Shown here piece after piece: positions 18,103 through 27,982 of a DNA stretch of 64,000 nt. Position numbers and translations under genes: made by a program. Source of the stretch: Xanthobacteraceae bacterium (lineage in GTDB: Bacteria; Pseudomonadota; Alphaproteobacteria; Rhizobiales; Xanthobacteraceae); the NCBI GenBank assembly GCA_024508855.1, contig JANINJ010000075.1:62001-126000 (forward strand), read 5' to 3'. A model generated the notes under the pieces. That model was not told the origin of the DNA and made no database searches. It saw only the letters and a list, made by a program, of their open reading frames with translations. Position 1 is the first letter of the stretch. Every line of letters starts with the position of its first letter.

Positions 18103-18939
18103 ATGAATGCAATAGTTCCAAATCGTTTGGCCTTTGGCCTCGTCGCCGCCGTGCTGGCCTCCTCCATCGACGTCAGCGCATACGCGCAGGATGCCTCGCC
18201 ATGGTCGCACGACGATCATTCGGCCGTCAGGCTGCTTGCGGGCTCGCGCAGCGGCGCTGTGCTGCTCGGCGGAGTTGCGATTCAGTTGCAACCCGGCTGG
18301 AAAACCTATTGGCGCACACCGGGCGATTCCGGCGTGCCGCCGCATTTCGATTTCGCCAAATCCGACAACGTCGAGGCGGTCACGATTTTGTGGCCGGCAC
18401 CTAAGCAATTTCCCGATGGCGCCGGCGGCACCTCGCTGGGCTACAAGAATCAAGTGGTGCTGCCGCTGCGAATCGTCGTGAAGAATTCCGACAAGCCGGT
18501 CGTGCTGCGCGCCGCTATCAGCTACGCGGTGTGCGACAAGCTTTGCATTCCCGTCGAAGCGAGCGCCGAGCTGCCGTTCATCAGCGTCGCCAGTACCGAG
18601 GACAGCGCGCTTGCCGCTGCGCTCGATACCGTGCCAAAGCCCGCCAATGTCGGCGATCCCAATCCGCTGACCATTCGCGACGTGCGGCGCGACGGCAAGT
18701 CGGGTGTCGTCGTCGATATCGTCGCGCCCGACAACGACGTGCATCTGTTCGTCGAAGGCCCGACGCCGGATTGGGCATTGCCCGTGCCGAAGGAAATCCA
18801 TTCTTCTGTGCCCGGCGTAAAGCGGTTCAGCTTCGAACTCGAAGGCCTGCCTTCTGGTGCGCGCGCGGACGGCGCCGCGTTGAAATTCACGCTGGTCGGC
18901 GGCAACCGCGCCTATGAATTCAACACCAATCTCGATTAG
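18103..18939 (+). CDS. Periplasmic protein with DsbD N-terminal-type domain
   Basis: A 278-residue secreted protein: signal peptide (cleavage near AYAQDASP), then a domain similar to the N-terminal interchange domain of DsbD (AVLLGGVAIQLQPGWKTYWRTPGDSGVPPHFDF, LGYKNQVVLPL). A Cys pair in AVCDKLCIPVEA fits a redox-active or structural disulfide. The membrane and thioredoxin domains of full DsbD are absent, so it is probably a receiver or modulator of periplasmic thiol-disulfide exchange. It stands alone, divergent from yqgE. Confidence 0.8.
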   Translation: MNAIVPNRLAFGLVAAVLASSIDVSAYAQDASPWSHDDHSAVRLLAGSRSGAVLLGGVAIQLQPGWKTYWRTPGDSGVPPHFDFAKSDNVEAVTILWPAPKQFPDGAGGTSLGYKNQVVLPLRIVVKNSDKPVVLRAAISYAVCDKLCIPVEASAELPFISVASTEDSALAAALDTVPKPANVGDPNPLTIRDVRRDGKSGVVVDIVAPDNDVHLFVEGPTPDWALPVPKEIHSSVPGVKRFSFELEGLPSGARADGAALKFTLVGGNRAYEFNTNLD

Positions 18940-19113
18940 ACGCTGCGACACTGTTGCGCGGCGATGAGGCTCGCTTCACCCAACCGAATCTTAACGAATA
19001 GTTGCTAAAGCCGAACCTCGCCGCCGCATGGCGTGGATTTGGCATTCACAATCCACCCGGCCGCAAATACGTAGTGCGACAATCGGACCACTCGCGCGGC
19101 AAGGATCACTTTT

Positions 19114-20490
19114 TTGGTTGTCATGGAAACGCCATCCGCACAGGCACATCGGCGCACCGGATTGATGTCGCGGCTGCGGGCGATGCTCGGCGGCTCGAGC
19201 GAAGGATCGGTGACCAATCGCCTCGCCAGCATGGTCTTCATGATCCGCGTGGTCAGCGCTGCGATGGCATACCTGTCGCAAGTGCTGCTGGCGCGCTGGA
19301 TGGGCGGATCCGACTACGGCATCTATGTCTATGTCTGGACCTGGGTATTGCTGATCGGCAGCATGTCGGACTTCGGCACGGCCGTATCGGCGCAGAAATT
19401 CATTCCGGAATATCGCGCCAACGGCGAACACGCCCTGCTGCGCGGCTATCTCTCCGGCAGCCGCAAGATGACATTCGGCGTCTCTGCGCTGATCGCATTG
19501 CTGTTCGCCGGGCTGATTCATCTGCTGACGCCGTACATGGAAGCGGCGACGGTCACACCGCTCTATGTCGGATGCCTGATCGTGCCGGCATTCGTCGTCG
19601 CCAACACGCAGGACGGCATCGCCCGTTCCTACGACTGGATGACGCTCGGCCTGATGCCGCAATTCATTGTGCGGCAGGCATTGATTATCGGCTTCACGGC
19701 TGGCGCGTTTGCGCTCGGCCTTCGCCTCGACGCTACGGTGGCCATGTTGGCCAGCGCCGCGGCGGTCTGGATTGCGATGCTCGGACAGATGACGATCATG
19801 AATCGTCGCCTGTCAAAGCAGATCGAACCCGGCGACAAGACTTACGACTTCCGCGGCTGGCTAGCGACGTCGCTGCCGATCCTGATGGTCGAAGGCTTTT
19901 ATTTGCTGCTGTCCTACACCGATGTACTGGTGTTGCAGCAATTCCGCGCGTCCGAAGAGGTAGGCATCTACTTCGCCGTGGTGAAGACGCTGGCGCTGGT
20001 GTCGTTCATCCACTACGCGATGTCGGCGACCACCGCGCATCGTTTCAGCGAGTATCACGCGGCCGGCGATCGCGAGCGGCTGTCCGCCTATGTGGCGCAC
20101 GCCATCAAGTGGACGTTCTGGCCGTCGCTTGCTGCGACCGTTGTGTTGCTGACGTTCGGTAAACCGCTGCTGTGGCTGTTTGGACCGCAATTCGTCAAAG
20201 GCTACGATATCATGTTCATTGCCGCGATCGGCCTGGTTGTACGTGCGGCGATCGGTCCGGTCGAACGGCTGCTCAACATGCTCGGGCAACAGAAGCTGTG
20301 CGCGCTCGCCTACGCGCTGGCGTTCCTGCTCAATCTCGGCTTGTGCTTCCTGCTGGTGCCGCGCTTCGGCGGCCATGGCGCGGCTGCCGCGACGTCGATC
20401 GCGCTGACATTCGAAACCGTGCTGCTGTTCACGATTACCCGCAAGCGCCTTGGGCTGCACGTGCTCGCCTTCGGCAAACGGCAGGCGTAG
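19114..20490 (+). CDS. Polysaccharide/lipid-linked oligosaccharide flippase (Wzx/MATE-like)
   Basis: A 458-residue inner-membrane protein with about 12-14 predicted helices, of the polysaccharide-transporter branch of the MOP superfamily. Typical features are the N-terminal LARWMGGSDYGIYVYVWTW and SDFGTAVSAQKFIPEYRANGE, a cytoplasmic stretch in mid-protein, and FLLVPRFGGHGAAAATSIAL near the end. It would move lipid-linked sugar units across the membrane. A TTG at 19114 has AAGGA 8 nt upstream and fits better than the ATG at 19123, where the spacing is 17 nt. No glycosyltransferase genes are adjacent, so the polymer is unknown. Confidence 0.82.
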   Translation: MVVMETPSAQAHRRTGLMSRLRAMLGGSSEGSVTNRLASMVFMIRVVSAAMAYLSQVLLARWMGGSDYGIYVYVWTWVLLIGSMSDFGTAVSAQKFIPEYRANGEHALLRGYLSGSRKMTFGVSALIALLFAGLIHLLTPYMEAATVTPLYVGCLIVPAFVVANTQDGIARSYDWMTLGLMPQFIVRQALIIGFTAGAFALGLRLDATVAMLASAAAVWIAMLGQMTIMNRRLSKQIEPGDKTYDFRGWLATSLPILMVEGFYLLLSYTDVLVLQQFRASEEVGIYFAVVKTLALVSFIHYAMSATTAHRFSEYHAAGDRERLSAYVAHAIKWTFWPSLAATVVLLTFGKPLLWLFGPQFVKGYDIMFIAAIGLVVRAAIGPVERLLNMLGQQKLCALAYALAFLLNLGLCFLLVPRFGGHGAAAATSIALTFETVLLFTITRKRLGLHVLAFGKRQA

Positions 20491-20510
20491 ACCGAAACGA
20501 TTTTCCGCTG

Positions 20511-20632
20511 GTCGTCCCCGCGCAGGCGGGGACCCATAACCACCGGCACCTCGATCGGCAAAAGTCGTCTACCGCTCTGCTCCAAATCCGAGCCCGCACC
20601 GTATGGGTCCCAGCTTTCGCTGGGACGACCCG
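20511..20632. repeat. Paired palindromic repeat (copy A)
   Basis: Two inverted, self-complementary units lie 3' of the flippase gene: GTCCCCGC-GCAG-GCGGGGAC followed by CCATA (20513-20537), and in reverse order TATGGGTCCCAGC with GCTGGGAC (20601-20630). The same paired arrangement recurs at 63301-63433. Stem bases differ between copies but stay paired, so the hairpin is conserved. It resembles REP/RPE-type elements. Confidence 0.75.
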
Positions 20633-20655
20633 CTGAAATGCCGTGGACTGTCCGC

Positions 20656-21444
20656 CTACTCCGCGGTCCAGCCGCCATCGATGGAGAGATTGGCGCCGGT
20701 GATCTGGCTTGCGTCGTCGCCACACAGAAACAGCGCCAGCGCTGCGACCTGCTCCACGGTGACGAATTCCTTGGTGGGCTGCGCATCGAGCAGCACGTCG
20801 TTGATGACCTGCTCCTTGGTCATGTTGCGCGCCTTCATGGTGTCAGGAATCTGTTTCTCGACCAGCGGCGTCCAGACATAACCGGGGCTGATGCAATTGC
20901 AGGTGATCTTGAAGGTCGCAAGCTCGAGCGCCACGGTCTTGGTCAGCCCGGCGATGCCGTGCTTGGCGGAGACGTAGGCCGACTTGAACGGCGACGCCAC
21001 CAGCGAGTGCGCCGAGGCGGTGTTGATGATGCGGCCCCAGCCGCGCTTCTTCATGCCGGGCACCGCGGCGCGAATGGAATGGAAGGCCGACGACAGGTTG
21101 ATCGCGATAATCGCATCCCACTTTTCGATCGGGAATTCCTCGATCGGCGACACGAACTGTATACCGGCATTATTGACCAGCACATCGACGGAGCCGAACG
21201 TGCTTTCGCCCAGCGCGACCATGGCCGCGATTTCCGCCGGCTTGGTCATGTCCGCAGGCGAATGCACCGCCTTCACCTTGAAGTCGGTTTCGATGCCGAC
21301 GCGTTCCTTCTCGATGTCTTCCGGCTTGCCCATGCCGTTGAGAACGATGTTGGCGCCCTCTTTCGCCATCGCCCGCGCATAGGCTAGTCCGATGCCGCTG
21401 GTCGATCCGGTGACGACGGCCGTCTTGCCTGTCAGTTTTCCCAT
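20656..21444 (-). CDS. bdhA: 3-hydroxybutyrate dehydrogenase
   Basis: A 262-residue short-chain dehydrogenase that interconverts 3-hydroxybutyrate and acetoacetate with NAD, a step in polyhydroxybutyrate use. It has TGSTSGIG for cofactor binding, NNAGIQ, the catalytic Ser in NTASAHS and the YVSAKHG (Y-x-x-x-K) motif; ISPGYVWTPLVEKQIPD is typical of 3-hydroxybutyrate dehydrogenases. The ATG at 21444 is preferred because AGGAG lies 8 nt upstream; a GTG at 21453 would be too close to it. The gene begins 1 nt after the stop of the patatin phospholipase gene, so they form an operon. Confidence 0.9.
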   Translation of the reverse strand: MGKLTGKTAVVTGSTSGIGLAYARAMAKEGANIVLNGMGKPEDIEKERVGIETDFKVKAVHSPADMTKPAEIAAMVALGESTFGSVDVLVNNAGIQFVSPIEEFPIEKWDAIIAINLSSAFHSIRAAVPGMKKRGWGRIINTASAHSLVASPFKSAYVSAKHGIAGLTKTVALELATFKITCNCISPGYVWTPLVEKQIPDTMKARNMTKEQVINDVLLDAQPTKEFVTVEQVAALALFLCGDDASQITGANLSIDGGWTAE

Positions 21445-21445
21445 G

Positions 21446-22714
21446 TCATGCACTCCTGTCTGTTTCGCTTGATGTATTCGACAATGTGTCGGGTGTTTTG
21501 GGCGGGCGGCGGCCCGCGTCGTATTGTTCTTCGGTGGTCAGATCGTAGGTCACCATGGTCTCGCCGTTCTGCGGCCGCTCCAACCATTCCTTGTGACTCA
21601 TTGACAGATCGACGTCATGTTCGCCGGCGGCCCAATGCTCGAGCATATTGAGACGCGAGAAGTCGTAGTCCTTCGACGATCCGTGATAATTCTTCTGACG
21701 ATAGATCAGGTGCACCACCGTGACGGTATTCTCCTTGGCGGCCCTGTTGAGGTATTTGACTGACGGATCGTCCTTCAAATTCTCCGGCAGCTTCGAGATC
21801 AGATCGCGCAGCGCCTTTCGGGCATTGTGGATCTTCTTGTTCTGGTCGGTATTCAAGCGCGTACGGCTGGAATAGCGGATGTCCTTCTCACGCTCCGCAG
21901 CTTCCTGCATCGTCGTCGGCACCGGACCGCGCGCGCTGAACAGGTCGGCCTGGAAGATCAGCAGATCGGTCGTGGTTTCCTGATCCAGCACATAATCGAG
22001 CGGCGTGTTGGATGCGACACCGCCATCCCAATAGAATTCGCCATCGATCTCGACCGCGGGAAAACCGGGCGGCAACGCACCAGAAGCCATGATGTGCTCG
22101 GGATGAATTTCCTGCACGGCATTGTCGAAGTAAACGAAGTTGCCGGTCGCGACATTGACCGCACCGACGCTCAACCGCGTAACCCTGGAATTGATGCGAT
22201 CGAAATCCACCAGCCGTTCGAGCGTCGCACGCAGCGGCGTGGTGTCGTAATAGCTCAACCCCTCAGGATTGGCCGTGGGCCAGAACTGCGTCGGAGGAAA
22301 ACGCGGCGTGAAGAATCCCGGCACGCCGAACGTGGCGATCGTGGCGGCGCTGCCTTCGTTGAACAGCGAACGCACATAGTCATTGGGCAATTCCGGCCGC
22401 CACGGCACCGGCGCCGAGACCATGTCCCAGAATTCCTTCAGCCGCTCCATGCGCTTTTCGCGCGGATTACCGGCGATGATGGCCGCATTGATCGCGCCGA
22501 TCGAAATGCCGGCGATCCATGCCGGCTCGAAATCGTGGCGGCAGAGCGCCTGATAGGCACCGGCCTGATACGAGCCCAGCGCACCGCCGCCTTGCAGCAC
22601 CAGCACGCGCCGCGCCTGGGCCGGAGTCGCGGAGGTGGAAGATTGCGGTGGAATCATAAGGGGCCGTGGGAGGGATTCAGACTGGTCATTCGCACCGTGG
22701 CGTTCCTTCGCCAC
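21446..22714 (-). CDS. Patatin-like phospholipase with C-terminal DUF3734-like region
   Basis: About 422 residues. The patatin domain has the oxyanion loop LQGGGALGSYQAGAYQAL, the nucleophile in GISIG (Ser71) and the catalytic Asp in WDGGVASNTPLD, so the Ser-Asp dyad is intact. The C-terminal third (VVHLIYRQKNYHGSSKDYDFSRLNMLEHWAAGEHDVDLSM) fits the DUF3734 extension of bacterial patatins. It would hydrolyse acyl ester bonds in lipids; the pairing with bdhA suggests storage-lipid or PHB turnover. The start is uncertain: GTG at 22714 or ATG at 22657, neither with a strong ribosome-binding site. Confidence 0.87.
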   Translation of the reverse strand: MAKERHGANDQSESLPRPLMIPPQSSTSATPAQARRVLVLQGGGALGSYQAGAYQALCRHDFEPAWIAGISIGAINAAIIAGNPREKRMERLKEFWDMVSAPVPWRPELPNDYVRSLFNEGSAATIATFGVPGFFTPRFPPTQFWPTANPEGLSYYDTTPLRATLERLVDFDRINSRVTRLSVGAVNVATGNFVYFDNAVQEIHPEHIMASGALPPGFPAVEIDGEFYWDGGVASNTPLDYVLDQETTTDLLIFQADLFSARGPVPTTMQEAAEREKDIRYSSRTRLNTDQNKKIHNARKALRDLISKLPENLKDDPSVKYLNRAAKENTVTVVHLIYRQKNYHGSSKDYDFSRLNMLEHWAAGEHDVDLSMSHKEWLERPQNGETMVTYDLTTEEQYDAGRRPPKTPDTLSNTSSETDRSA

Positions 22715-22754
22715 GAGGTCAATCGATCAAACGCACCGCACGATCACGCCCTGG

Positions 22755-23267
22755 TTATCGCGGCTGGTCAGGCGTGGCGAGGACGAGCGTCCAGAACACC
22801 TTGTACTTGGTGTTCGGAGCGTAGCTCGCGGCGATGCCTAGTTTTGTGACACCTTTGGCCAGCATGTTGGCGCGGTGCGGGGGTGAGTCGCGCCAGCCGG
22901 AGAACGCCTCCGCGAGGGTGTGGTAGCCCGCGGAAATATTCTCGACCGCGATGGCAGCCGGATACCCGCCGGCCCGCAGGCGCTTCGCCAGCGATCCCTT
23001 GACGTCATGATCCAGCTTGTTGCGGGACGCCATGGCTGTGGACTGGGTTTCGGCGATCTTCATCAGATCGGGATCGACCTCGACGGGTCCGAGACCGTTG
23101 TTCTGCCGATAGCCCGAGATCATCGATGCAGCGGTGGCGGCGTCCAGCCTGGCGCCGCCATGGGCCATGCTCAAATAGAATGTCGGCTGCTCCGGCGATT
23201 GCTCGACGGCCGTGCCGCAGCCGCCCAATACCAACAGGCCGCTCAAGGCCACTGCCAACCGCTTCAT
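22755..23267 (-). CDS. CAP-domain (SCP/PR-1-like) lipoprotein
   Basis: A 170-residue secreted lipoprotein. The signal peptide ends in the lipobox L-G-G-C (Cys17). The CAP domain follows, with NGLGPVEVDPDLMKIAETQSTAMASRNKLDHD, ENISAGYHTLAEAFSGWRDSPPHRANML and the end YKVFWTLVLA. The His and Glu of the CAP cavity (DHD, ENI, PPHRANM) are present. Bacterial CAP proteins are exported and of unclear role. The start at 23267 has GGGGA upstream; an open frame to 23312 lacks one. Confidence 0.85.
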   Translation of the reverse strand: MKRLAVALSGLLVLGGCGTAVEQSPEQPTFYLSMAHGGARLDAATAASMISGYRQNNGLGPVEVDPDLMKIAETQSTAMASRNKLDHDVKGSLAKRLRAGGYPAAIAVENISAGYHTLAEAFSGWRDSPPHRANMLAKGVTKLGIAASYAPNTKYKVFWTLVLATPDQPR

Positions 23268-23360
23268 CCGCAAATCCCCACTGCACGCGTTGGGGCTGTT
23301 GTTGCACACCAACCGTGGCCGAAAGGTGAATAAGCCGGGTTTTCGGCGGCGCGGAACAAT

Positions 23361-24401
23361 TCAGGCGCTGAAAATCCTGAACCTGGTGGGCTGAAGCTCG
23401 ACCACTTCGCCGATCTGGAGCGGGCGGTCGCGCGGCGTGTCGATCTCGATCAGGGTTTCGCCGTCCCCGGCCGTCAACGCAATGTCCGCACGCTGAACGG
23501 CGCCGAAGGTGCGGAGATAACGAACCGAACCGCGCAAGCCCCCGCCAGGCGGTGCGACCTGCATGTCATGGCGGCGCACGAACAGTTGCGACGGCCCCGG
23601 GGCCGCGCCATTCGGCTTGATGTTGAGCGCCTGATCGCCGACCCAGACCTGCCCGCCGCTGACATTCACCGGCAGCACGACGGACTCGCCGATGAAGCTA
23701 TGAACGAACGCCGTCGCCGGACGATCGTAGACTTCGGCCGGCGTACCGATCTGCTCGATCCTGCCTTTGTCCATCACCACGACGCGATTGGCGACTTCCA
23801 GCGCTTCTTCCTGATCGTGGGTAACGAATACCGAGGTGACATTGATCTCCTCGTGCAGGCTGCGCAGCCAGCGCCGCAATTCCTTGCGCACCTTGGCGTC
23901 GAGCGCGCCGAACGGCTCATCGAGCAGCAGGATGCGCGGCTGGATCGCCAGCGCGCGCGCCAGTGCAATGCGCTGCCGCTGGCCGCCGGACAACTGACTC
24001 GGATAGCGATTGGCGAGCCAGTCGAGTTGCACCAGATCGAGCAACTCCTTGACGCGCGCACGAATGCCAGCCTCGTCCTTTCGAATGGCACGCGGCTGCA
24101 CCCGCAACCCGAACGCAACATTCTCGAACACTGTCATATGCCGGAACAGCGCATAGTGCTGAAAGACGAAGCCGACGTGACGCTCGCCTGCGCCCCGCGT
24201 CAATGCGTTCTCGCCATCGAAGCGGACTTCGCCGGCATCCGGCCAATCGAGGCCGGCGATGATGCGCAACAACGTCGTCTTGCCTGAACCCGATGGACCG
24301 AGCAGCGCCAGCAACTCGCCGTCGGCGATCTTGAGATCGACGCCATCGAGTGCGGTAAACGCACCGAACTTCTTCACCAGGTTCTTGAGTTCAATCGTCA
24401 C
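23361..24401 (-). CDS. cysA: Sulfate/thiosulfate ABC transporter, ATP-binding subunit
   Basis: A 346-residue ATPase of the sulfate importer. It has Walker [10 protein letters not shown], signature [15 protein letters not shown], Walker [12 protein letters not shown] and the switch [17 protein letters not shown], then a C-terminal TOBE-like region ([20 protein letters not shown]). The start overlaps the 3' end of cysW by 11 nt, so the four genes sbp-cysT-cysW-cysA form one operon on the minus strand. Confidence 0.93.
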   Translation of the reverse strand: MTIELKNLVKKFGAFTALDGVDLKIADGELLALLGPSGSGKTTLLRIIAGLDWPDAGEVRFDGENALTRGAGERHVGFVFQHYALFRHMTVFENVAFGLRVQPRAIRKDEAGIRARVKELLDLVQLDWLANRYPSQLSGGQRQRIALARALAIQPRILLLDEPFGALDAKVRKELRRWLRSLHEEINVTSVFVTHDQEEALEVANRVVVMDKGRIEQIGTPAEVYDRPATAFVHSFIGESVVLPVNVSGGQVWVGDQALNIKPNGAAPGPSQLFVRRHDMQVAPPGGGLRGSVRYLRTFGAVQRADIALTAGDGETLIEIDTPRDRPLQIGEVVELQPTRFRIFSA

Positions 24402-25266
24402 TGACCGGTTGTCCTTCGTCGAGATGCCGTTCGAGAATTGTCTTCACCACCAGCGTCACCAGCGCCAGCATCGCCAACAGCGAGGCGATCGCGAATGCGG
24501 CCACGAACTGATATTCATTATAGAGGATTTCGACCAAGAGCGGCATGGTGTTGGTCTCACCGCGGATGTGACCAGATACCACAGACACCGCGCCGAACTC
24601 ACCCATGGCGCGAGCGTTGCATAGCAACACGCCATAGAGCACACCCCATTTGATGTTCGGCAAGGTTATGCGGAAAAACGTCTGTAATCCTGACGCACCG
24701 AGCGAGATCGCCGCTTCTTCTTCCAGCGTTCCCTGCTCCTGCATCAGCGGGATCAACGCACGCGCAACAAACGGAAACGTGACGAAGACCGTCGCCAGCA
24801 CGATGCCCGGAACCGCGAACAGAATCTGGATGCCATGGTTCTGCAACCATGGCCCGAAAAATCCCTGCATGCCGAACAGAAGCACGAACAGCAGACCCGA
24901 AATGACGGGACTGACGGAAAACGGCAGATCGATCAGCGTGATGAGAAAGGATTTGCCGGGAAAATCGAACTTGGTGATCGCCCAGGCCGCAACCAATCCG
25001 AACACCAGGTTCAACGCCACCGAGATCGCAGCCACGAGCAGCGTCAACCGGATTGCCGCGAGCCCTTCCGGCTCGATCAGCGCGGAAAAATAAGCGCCGA
25101 CGCCGCGCGAGAAGGCCTCGGCAAAGACGAGCACCAGCGGCAGCACCACGAACACCGTCAGGAACAGCACGGCGAGCCCGGTGATGATCCAGCGGACCAA
25201 TCCGGGTTCGGTGCGCGCATCTGTCGCTGCCGCGCGCAGTGAAATTTGACCGTCTGTCATCGGCAT
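24391..25266 (-). CDS. cysW: Sulfate ABC transporter permease CysW
   Basis: A 291-residue inner-membrane permease with six predicted helices and the EAA-type loop ([31 protein letters not shown]) that docks on CysA. The start [21 protein letters not shown] and the block [26 protein letters not shown] are characteristic of CysW. It forms a heterodimer with the CysT product, whose gene is 6 bp upstream. Confidence 0.92.
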   Translation of the reverse strand: MPMTDGQISLRAAATDARTEPGLVRWIITGLAVLFLTVFVVLPLVLVFAEAFSRGVGAYFSALIEPEGLAAIRLTLLVAAISVALNLVFGLVAAWAITKFDFPGKSFLITLIDLPFSVSPVISGLLFVLLFGMQGFFGPWLQNHGIQILFAVPGIVLATVFVTFPFVARALIPLMQEQGTLEEEAAISLGASGLQTFFRITLPNIKWGVLYGVLLCNARAMGEFGAVSVVSGHIRGETNTMPLLVEILYNEYQFVAAFAIASLLAMLALVTLVVKTILERHLDEGQPVSDD

Positions 25267-25272
25267 TGAATC

Positions 25273-26121
25273 CTAATGCACCGGAATGCGGTTTTGCGCC
25301 CAGCTCTGGATCCGATTGACGGCGAAGATAATCAGGAACGCCGCCACCAGCATGACAACGGCAATGGCCGTCGCATCGGCGTACCGAAACTCCGAAAGGC
25401 GGATGACAATCAGCAGCGGCGCAATCTCCGAGACATTCGGCAGATTGCCGGCGATGAAGATCACCGAGCCGTATTCTCCGATGGCGCGCGCAAAGGCCAG
25501 CGCGAACCCGGTGAGGATCGCCGGAATCAGGCTGGGCAGGATGACGCGCGAGATGACATGCCAGCGATTGGCGCCGAGGCTGGCGGCAGCTTCCTCGATC
25601 TCGGTGTCGAGATCGATCAGCACCGGCTGCACCGTGCGCACTACGAAGGGGATGCCGATGAAGATCATTGCGACGAAAATGCCAAGCGGCGTAAACGCCA
25701 CCTTGATGCCGAGTTCTGCCAGCGGCGCGCCGAGCCAGCCTTTCTGCGCGAACAGCGACGTCAGCGCGATGCCCGCAACCGCCGTCGGCAGTGCGAAAGG
25801 AATATCGACGACGGCATCGAAAATGCGACGACCGGGAAAACGATAGCGCACCAGCGCCCAGACGATCACCACGCCCATCACGAGATTGACGGCCGCCGCA
25901 GCAAACGCAAGGCCAAACGAAATCTTCAACGCATTCAGCGTGCGTCGACTGGTGACGATGCCGAAGAACTGATCCCAGCTCAGTTCGAATGTCTTGATGA
26001 ACAGGCCCGCGAGCGGAATGAGGACGATGATCGACAGCCATGTCAGCGTCAGCCCCATGGTGAGGCCAAACCCCGGCAAGGTGTTTCGTCGTCCCCGTTC
26101 TCCGCTCACGCGTGTCCCCAT
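25273..26121 (-). CDS. cysT: Sulfate ABC transporter permease CysT (CysU)
   Basis: A 282-residue permease, the partner of CysW. Six helices are predicted, with the family blocks PLAGLFIKTFELSWDQFF, VDIPFALPTAVAGIALTSLF, the EAA loop EEAAASLGANRWHVISRVILPSLIPA and ARAIGEYGSVIFIAGNLPNVSEI. It lies 15 bp downstream of the substrate-binding protein gene and 6 bp upstream of cysW. Confidence 0.92.
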   Translation of the reverse strand: MGTRVSGERGRRNTLPGFGLTMGLTLTWLSIIVLIPLAGLFIKTFELSWDQFFGIVTSRRTLNALKISFGLAFAAAAVNLVMGVVIVWALVRYRFPGRRIFDAVVDIPFALPTAVAGIALTSLFAQKGWLGAPLAELGIKVAFTPLGIFVAMIFIGIPFVVRTVQPVLIDLDTEIEEAAASLGANRWHVISRVILPSLIPAILTGFALAFARAIGEYGSVIFIAGNLPNVSEIAPLLIVIRLSEFRYADATAIAVVMLVAAFLIIFAVNRIQSWAQNRIPVH

Positions 26122-26136
26122 CTCCCGGCTGTTCGA

Positions 26137-27126
26137 TCAGTTCTTGTAGATCTGATCGAACACGCCACCTTCGCTGAAGTGCGTTTTCTGCGCCTTGGTC
26201 CAGCCACCGAACACGTCGCCGATGGTGAAGAGGTCGACCTTCGCGAACGAGTTTGCATACTGGTTCGCGATTTCCGGATCGCGCGGGCGGTAGGAATTTC
26301 GCGCGGCGATTTCTTGACCTTCCTTCGTGTACCAGTATTTCAGATATGCCTCCGCGACCGCCCTGGTTCCCTTCTTGTCGACGACCTTGTCGACCACCGC
26401 GACCGTCGGCTCGGCGAGGATCGAGGTCGGCGGCGCCACGATCTCGAACTTGTCCTTGCCGAATTCCTTCAGTGCCAGAAAGGCTTCGTTCTCCCAGGCG
26501 AGCAGCACGTCACCCACGCCACGCTCCACGAACGTCACGGTCGATCCGCGTGCACCGGTATCCAGCACCGGAACATTCTTGTAGAGATCGCCGACGAATT
26601 GCCTGGCCTTGTCTTCCGAGCCGTATTTCTTGAGCGCATAACCCCATGCGGCGAGATAGTTCCAACGCGCGCCGCCCGAGGTTTTCGGGTTGGGCGTGAT
26701 CACCTGCACGCTGGGCTTGATCAGATCGTCCCAGTCCTTGATGCCCTTCGGATTGCCCTTGCGCACCAGAAACACGATCGTCGACGTATAAGGCGCGGAA
26801 TTATCCGGCAAACGCTTCTGCCAATCCGGAGCGATCAATCCCTTGGCCGCGATCGCATCGGTGTCATAGGCCAGCGCCAACGTGACGACATCGGCCTGCA
26901 GTCCATCGATCACCGAGCGCGCCTGCGAACCGGAGCCGCCGTGCGATTGCTTGATCTCGACGCTCTTGCCGGTTTCCTTCTGGTAGGCCGCCGCGAACGC
27001 CTTGTTGAAATCAACATACAATTCGCGCGTCGGATCGTACGAAACGTTGAGCAGCGTGACATCGGCCGCATAGGCCGAGCCCGCCCACAACAGCGCTGCA
27101 ACAAGAAATGCAATACGACGAACCAT
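26137..27126 (-). CDS. sbp: Sulfate/thiosulfate-binding periplasmic protein
   Basis: A 329-residue periplasmic binding protein (Sbp/CysP family) that delivers sulfate or thiosulfate to CysTWA. The signal peptide ends near [10 protein letters not shown]. Family-like sequences include [71 protein letters not shown] and [24 protein letters not shown]. The ATG at 27126 has GGAG 6 nt upstream and is preferred over the GTG at 27138. It is the first gene of the transport operon. Sulfate versus thiosulfate preference cannot be read from the sequence. Confidence 0.92.
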   Translation of the reverse strand: MVRRIAFLVAALLWAGSAYAADVTLLNVSYDPTRELYVDFNKAFAAAYQKETGKSVEIKQSHGGSGSQARSVIDGLQADVVTLALAYDTDAIAAKGLIAPDWQKRLPDNSAPYTSTIVFLVRKGNPKGIKDWDDLIKPSVQVITPNPKTSGGARWNYLAAWGYALKKYGSEDKARQFVGDLYKNVPVLDTGARGSTVTFVERGVGDVLLAWENEAFLALKEFGKDKFEIVAPPTSILAEPTVAVVDKVVDKKGTRAVAEAYLKYWYTKEGQEIAARNSYRPRDPEIANQYANSFAKVDLFTIGDVFGGWTKAQKTHFSEGGVFDQIYKN

Positions 27127-27247
27127 TTCGATCTCCACTGAACCGACGACATGATCGTCGTCGAAAACAGCGTCAGAATTGTTGAAGGGGCGGCATCAAG
27201 TCAACGAAAGCGGATTTCAATGTTTGCTTCGATGCAGCCGCAATATC

Positions 27248-27982
27248 CTACGAAATCTTCATCGTATGGATGCCGCATTCCGTCTTGCCTCTTCCGCGCC
27301 AACGGCCGGCGCGCGAGTCTTCATTCGCCGCGGTTCTGCTCGTGCACGGCATGCATCCGACCGACGCGAACCCGGAAGCCACCAGCGGATGCGGCGGCAG
27401 CTTCGCTAGCGCATAGATGGCCTCGATCTCTTCGCGCGTGACGTTTGCGAACGGATTGAATTTCATCCGCGCGCCGTCTTCTTCCACGACCGGTATCGCC
27501 GCGCGTGCGCCGCCCTGGAAACGCTTGCGTCCATTGACCCACGCTCGGAACGGCGCCAGCGCGCGTGCCAGCGGCTCGACCTTGCGGATCCGGCAGCATG
27601 CGTCCGGATCGTTGAACCACAGATCGCGATCGGGATCTTCCTTCGACAACGTCTCTTCGCGCGGACGGATCGACCGCACGTCGCGCAGGCCCAGTTGCGC
27701 GATCAGCGTATCGCGATAGGCCAGCGTTTCCTCGAACAGCCAGCCGGTGTCGAGAAACACCACGGGAATCGCCGGATCGACGTCGGCCATCACCTTGAGC
27801 AGCGCCGCCGACTCGGTGCCGAACGACGACACCACGGCAAGATGCTCGCGCCCGACGCTGCGCAGCGCCGCGGCAATCACCTCGGCCGGCGACGCAACCG
27901 ACAGCTCGCGATCCAGTTCGCGCACCGTAGCGGCGAGGTTCGATTGGCCATCGACGGCCTGCGGTTCGAGAAACGATGTCAT
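27248..27982 (-). CDS. cysH: Adenylylsulfate (APS) reductase, iron-sulfur type
   Basis: A 244-residue reductase converting activated sulfate to sulfite with thioredoxin or glutathione. The P-loop-like SSFGTESAALLKVM and the C-terminal catalytic KTECGIH (Cys236) are present. The paired Cys129-Cys130 (DACCRIRK) and Cys210-x-x-Cys213 (GCMPCTSR) are the ligands of the [4Fe-4S] cluster that marks APS reductases rather than PAPS reductases. The start at 27982 overlaps the cysG stop by 4 nt (ATGA), so the two are translationally coupled. Confidence 0.92.
   Translation of the reverse strand: MTSFLEPQAVDGQSNLAATVRELDRELSVASPAEVIAAALRSVGREHLAVVSSFGTESAALLKVMADVDPAIPVVFLDTGWLFEETLAYRDTLIAQLGLRDVRSIRPREETLSKEDPDRDLWFNDPDACCRIRKVEPLARALAPFRAWVNGRKRFQGGARAAIPVVEEDGARMKFNPFANVTREEIEAIYALAKLPPHPLVASGFASVGCMPCTSRTAANEDSRAGRWRGRGKTECGIHTMKIS

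Noticed and set aside
18992-19008. CtrA box before the flippase gene
   Set aside because: TTAA-N7-TTGC matches at only six of eight positions, which is expected by chance.
25276-27141. 621-codon open frame on the plus strand across cysT and sbp
   Set aside because: It is antisense to two clear transporter genes; its Arg/Asp/His-rich composition and lack of any motif mark it as a shadow.
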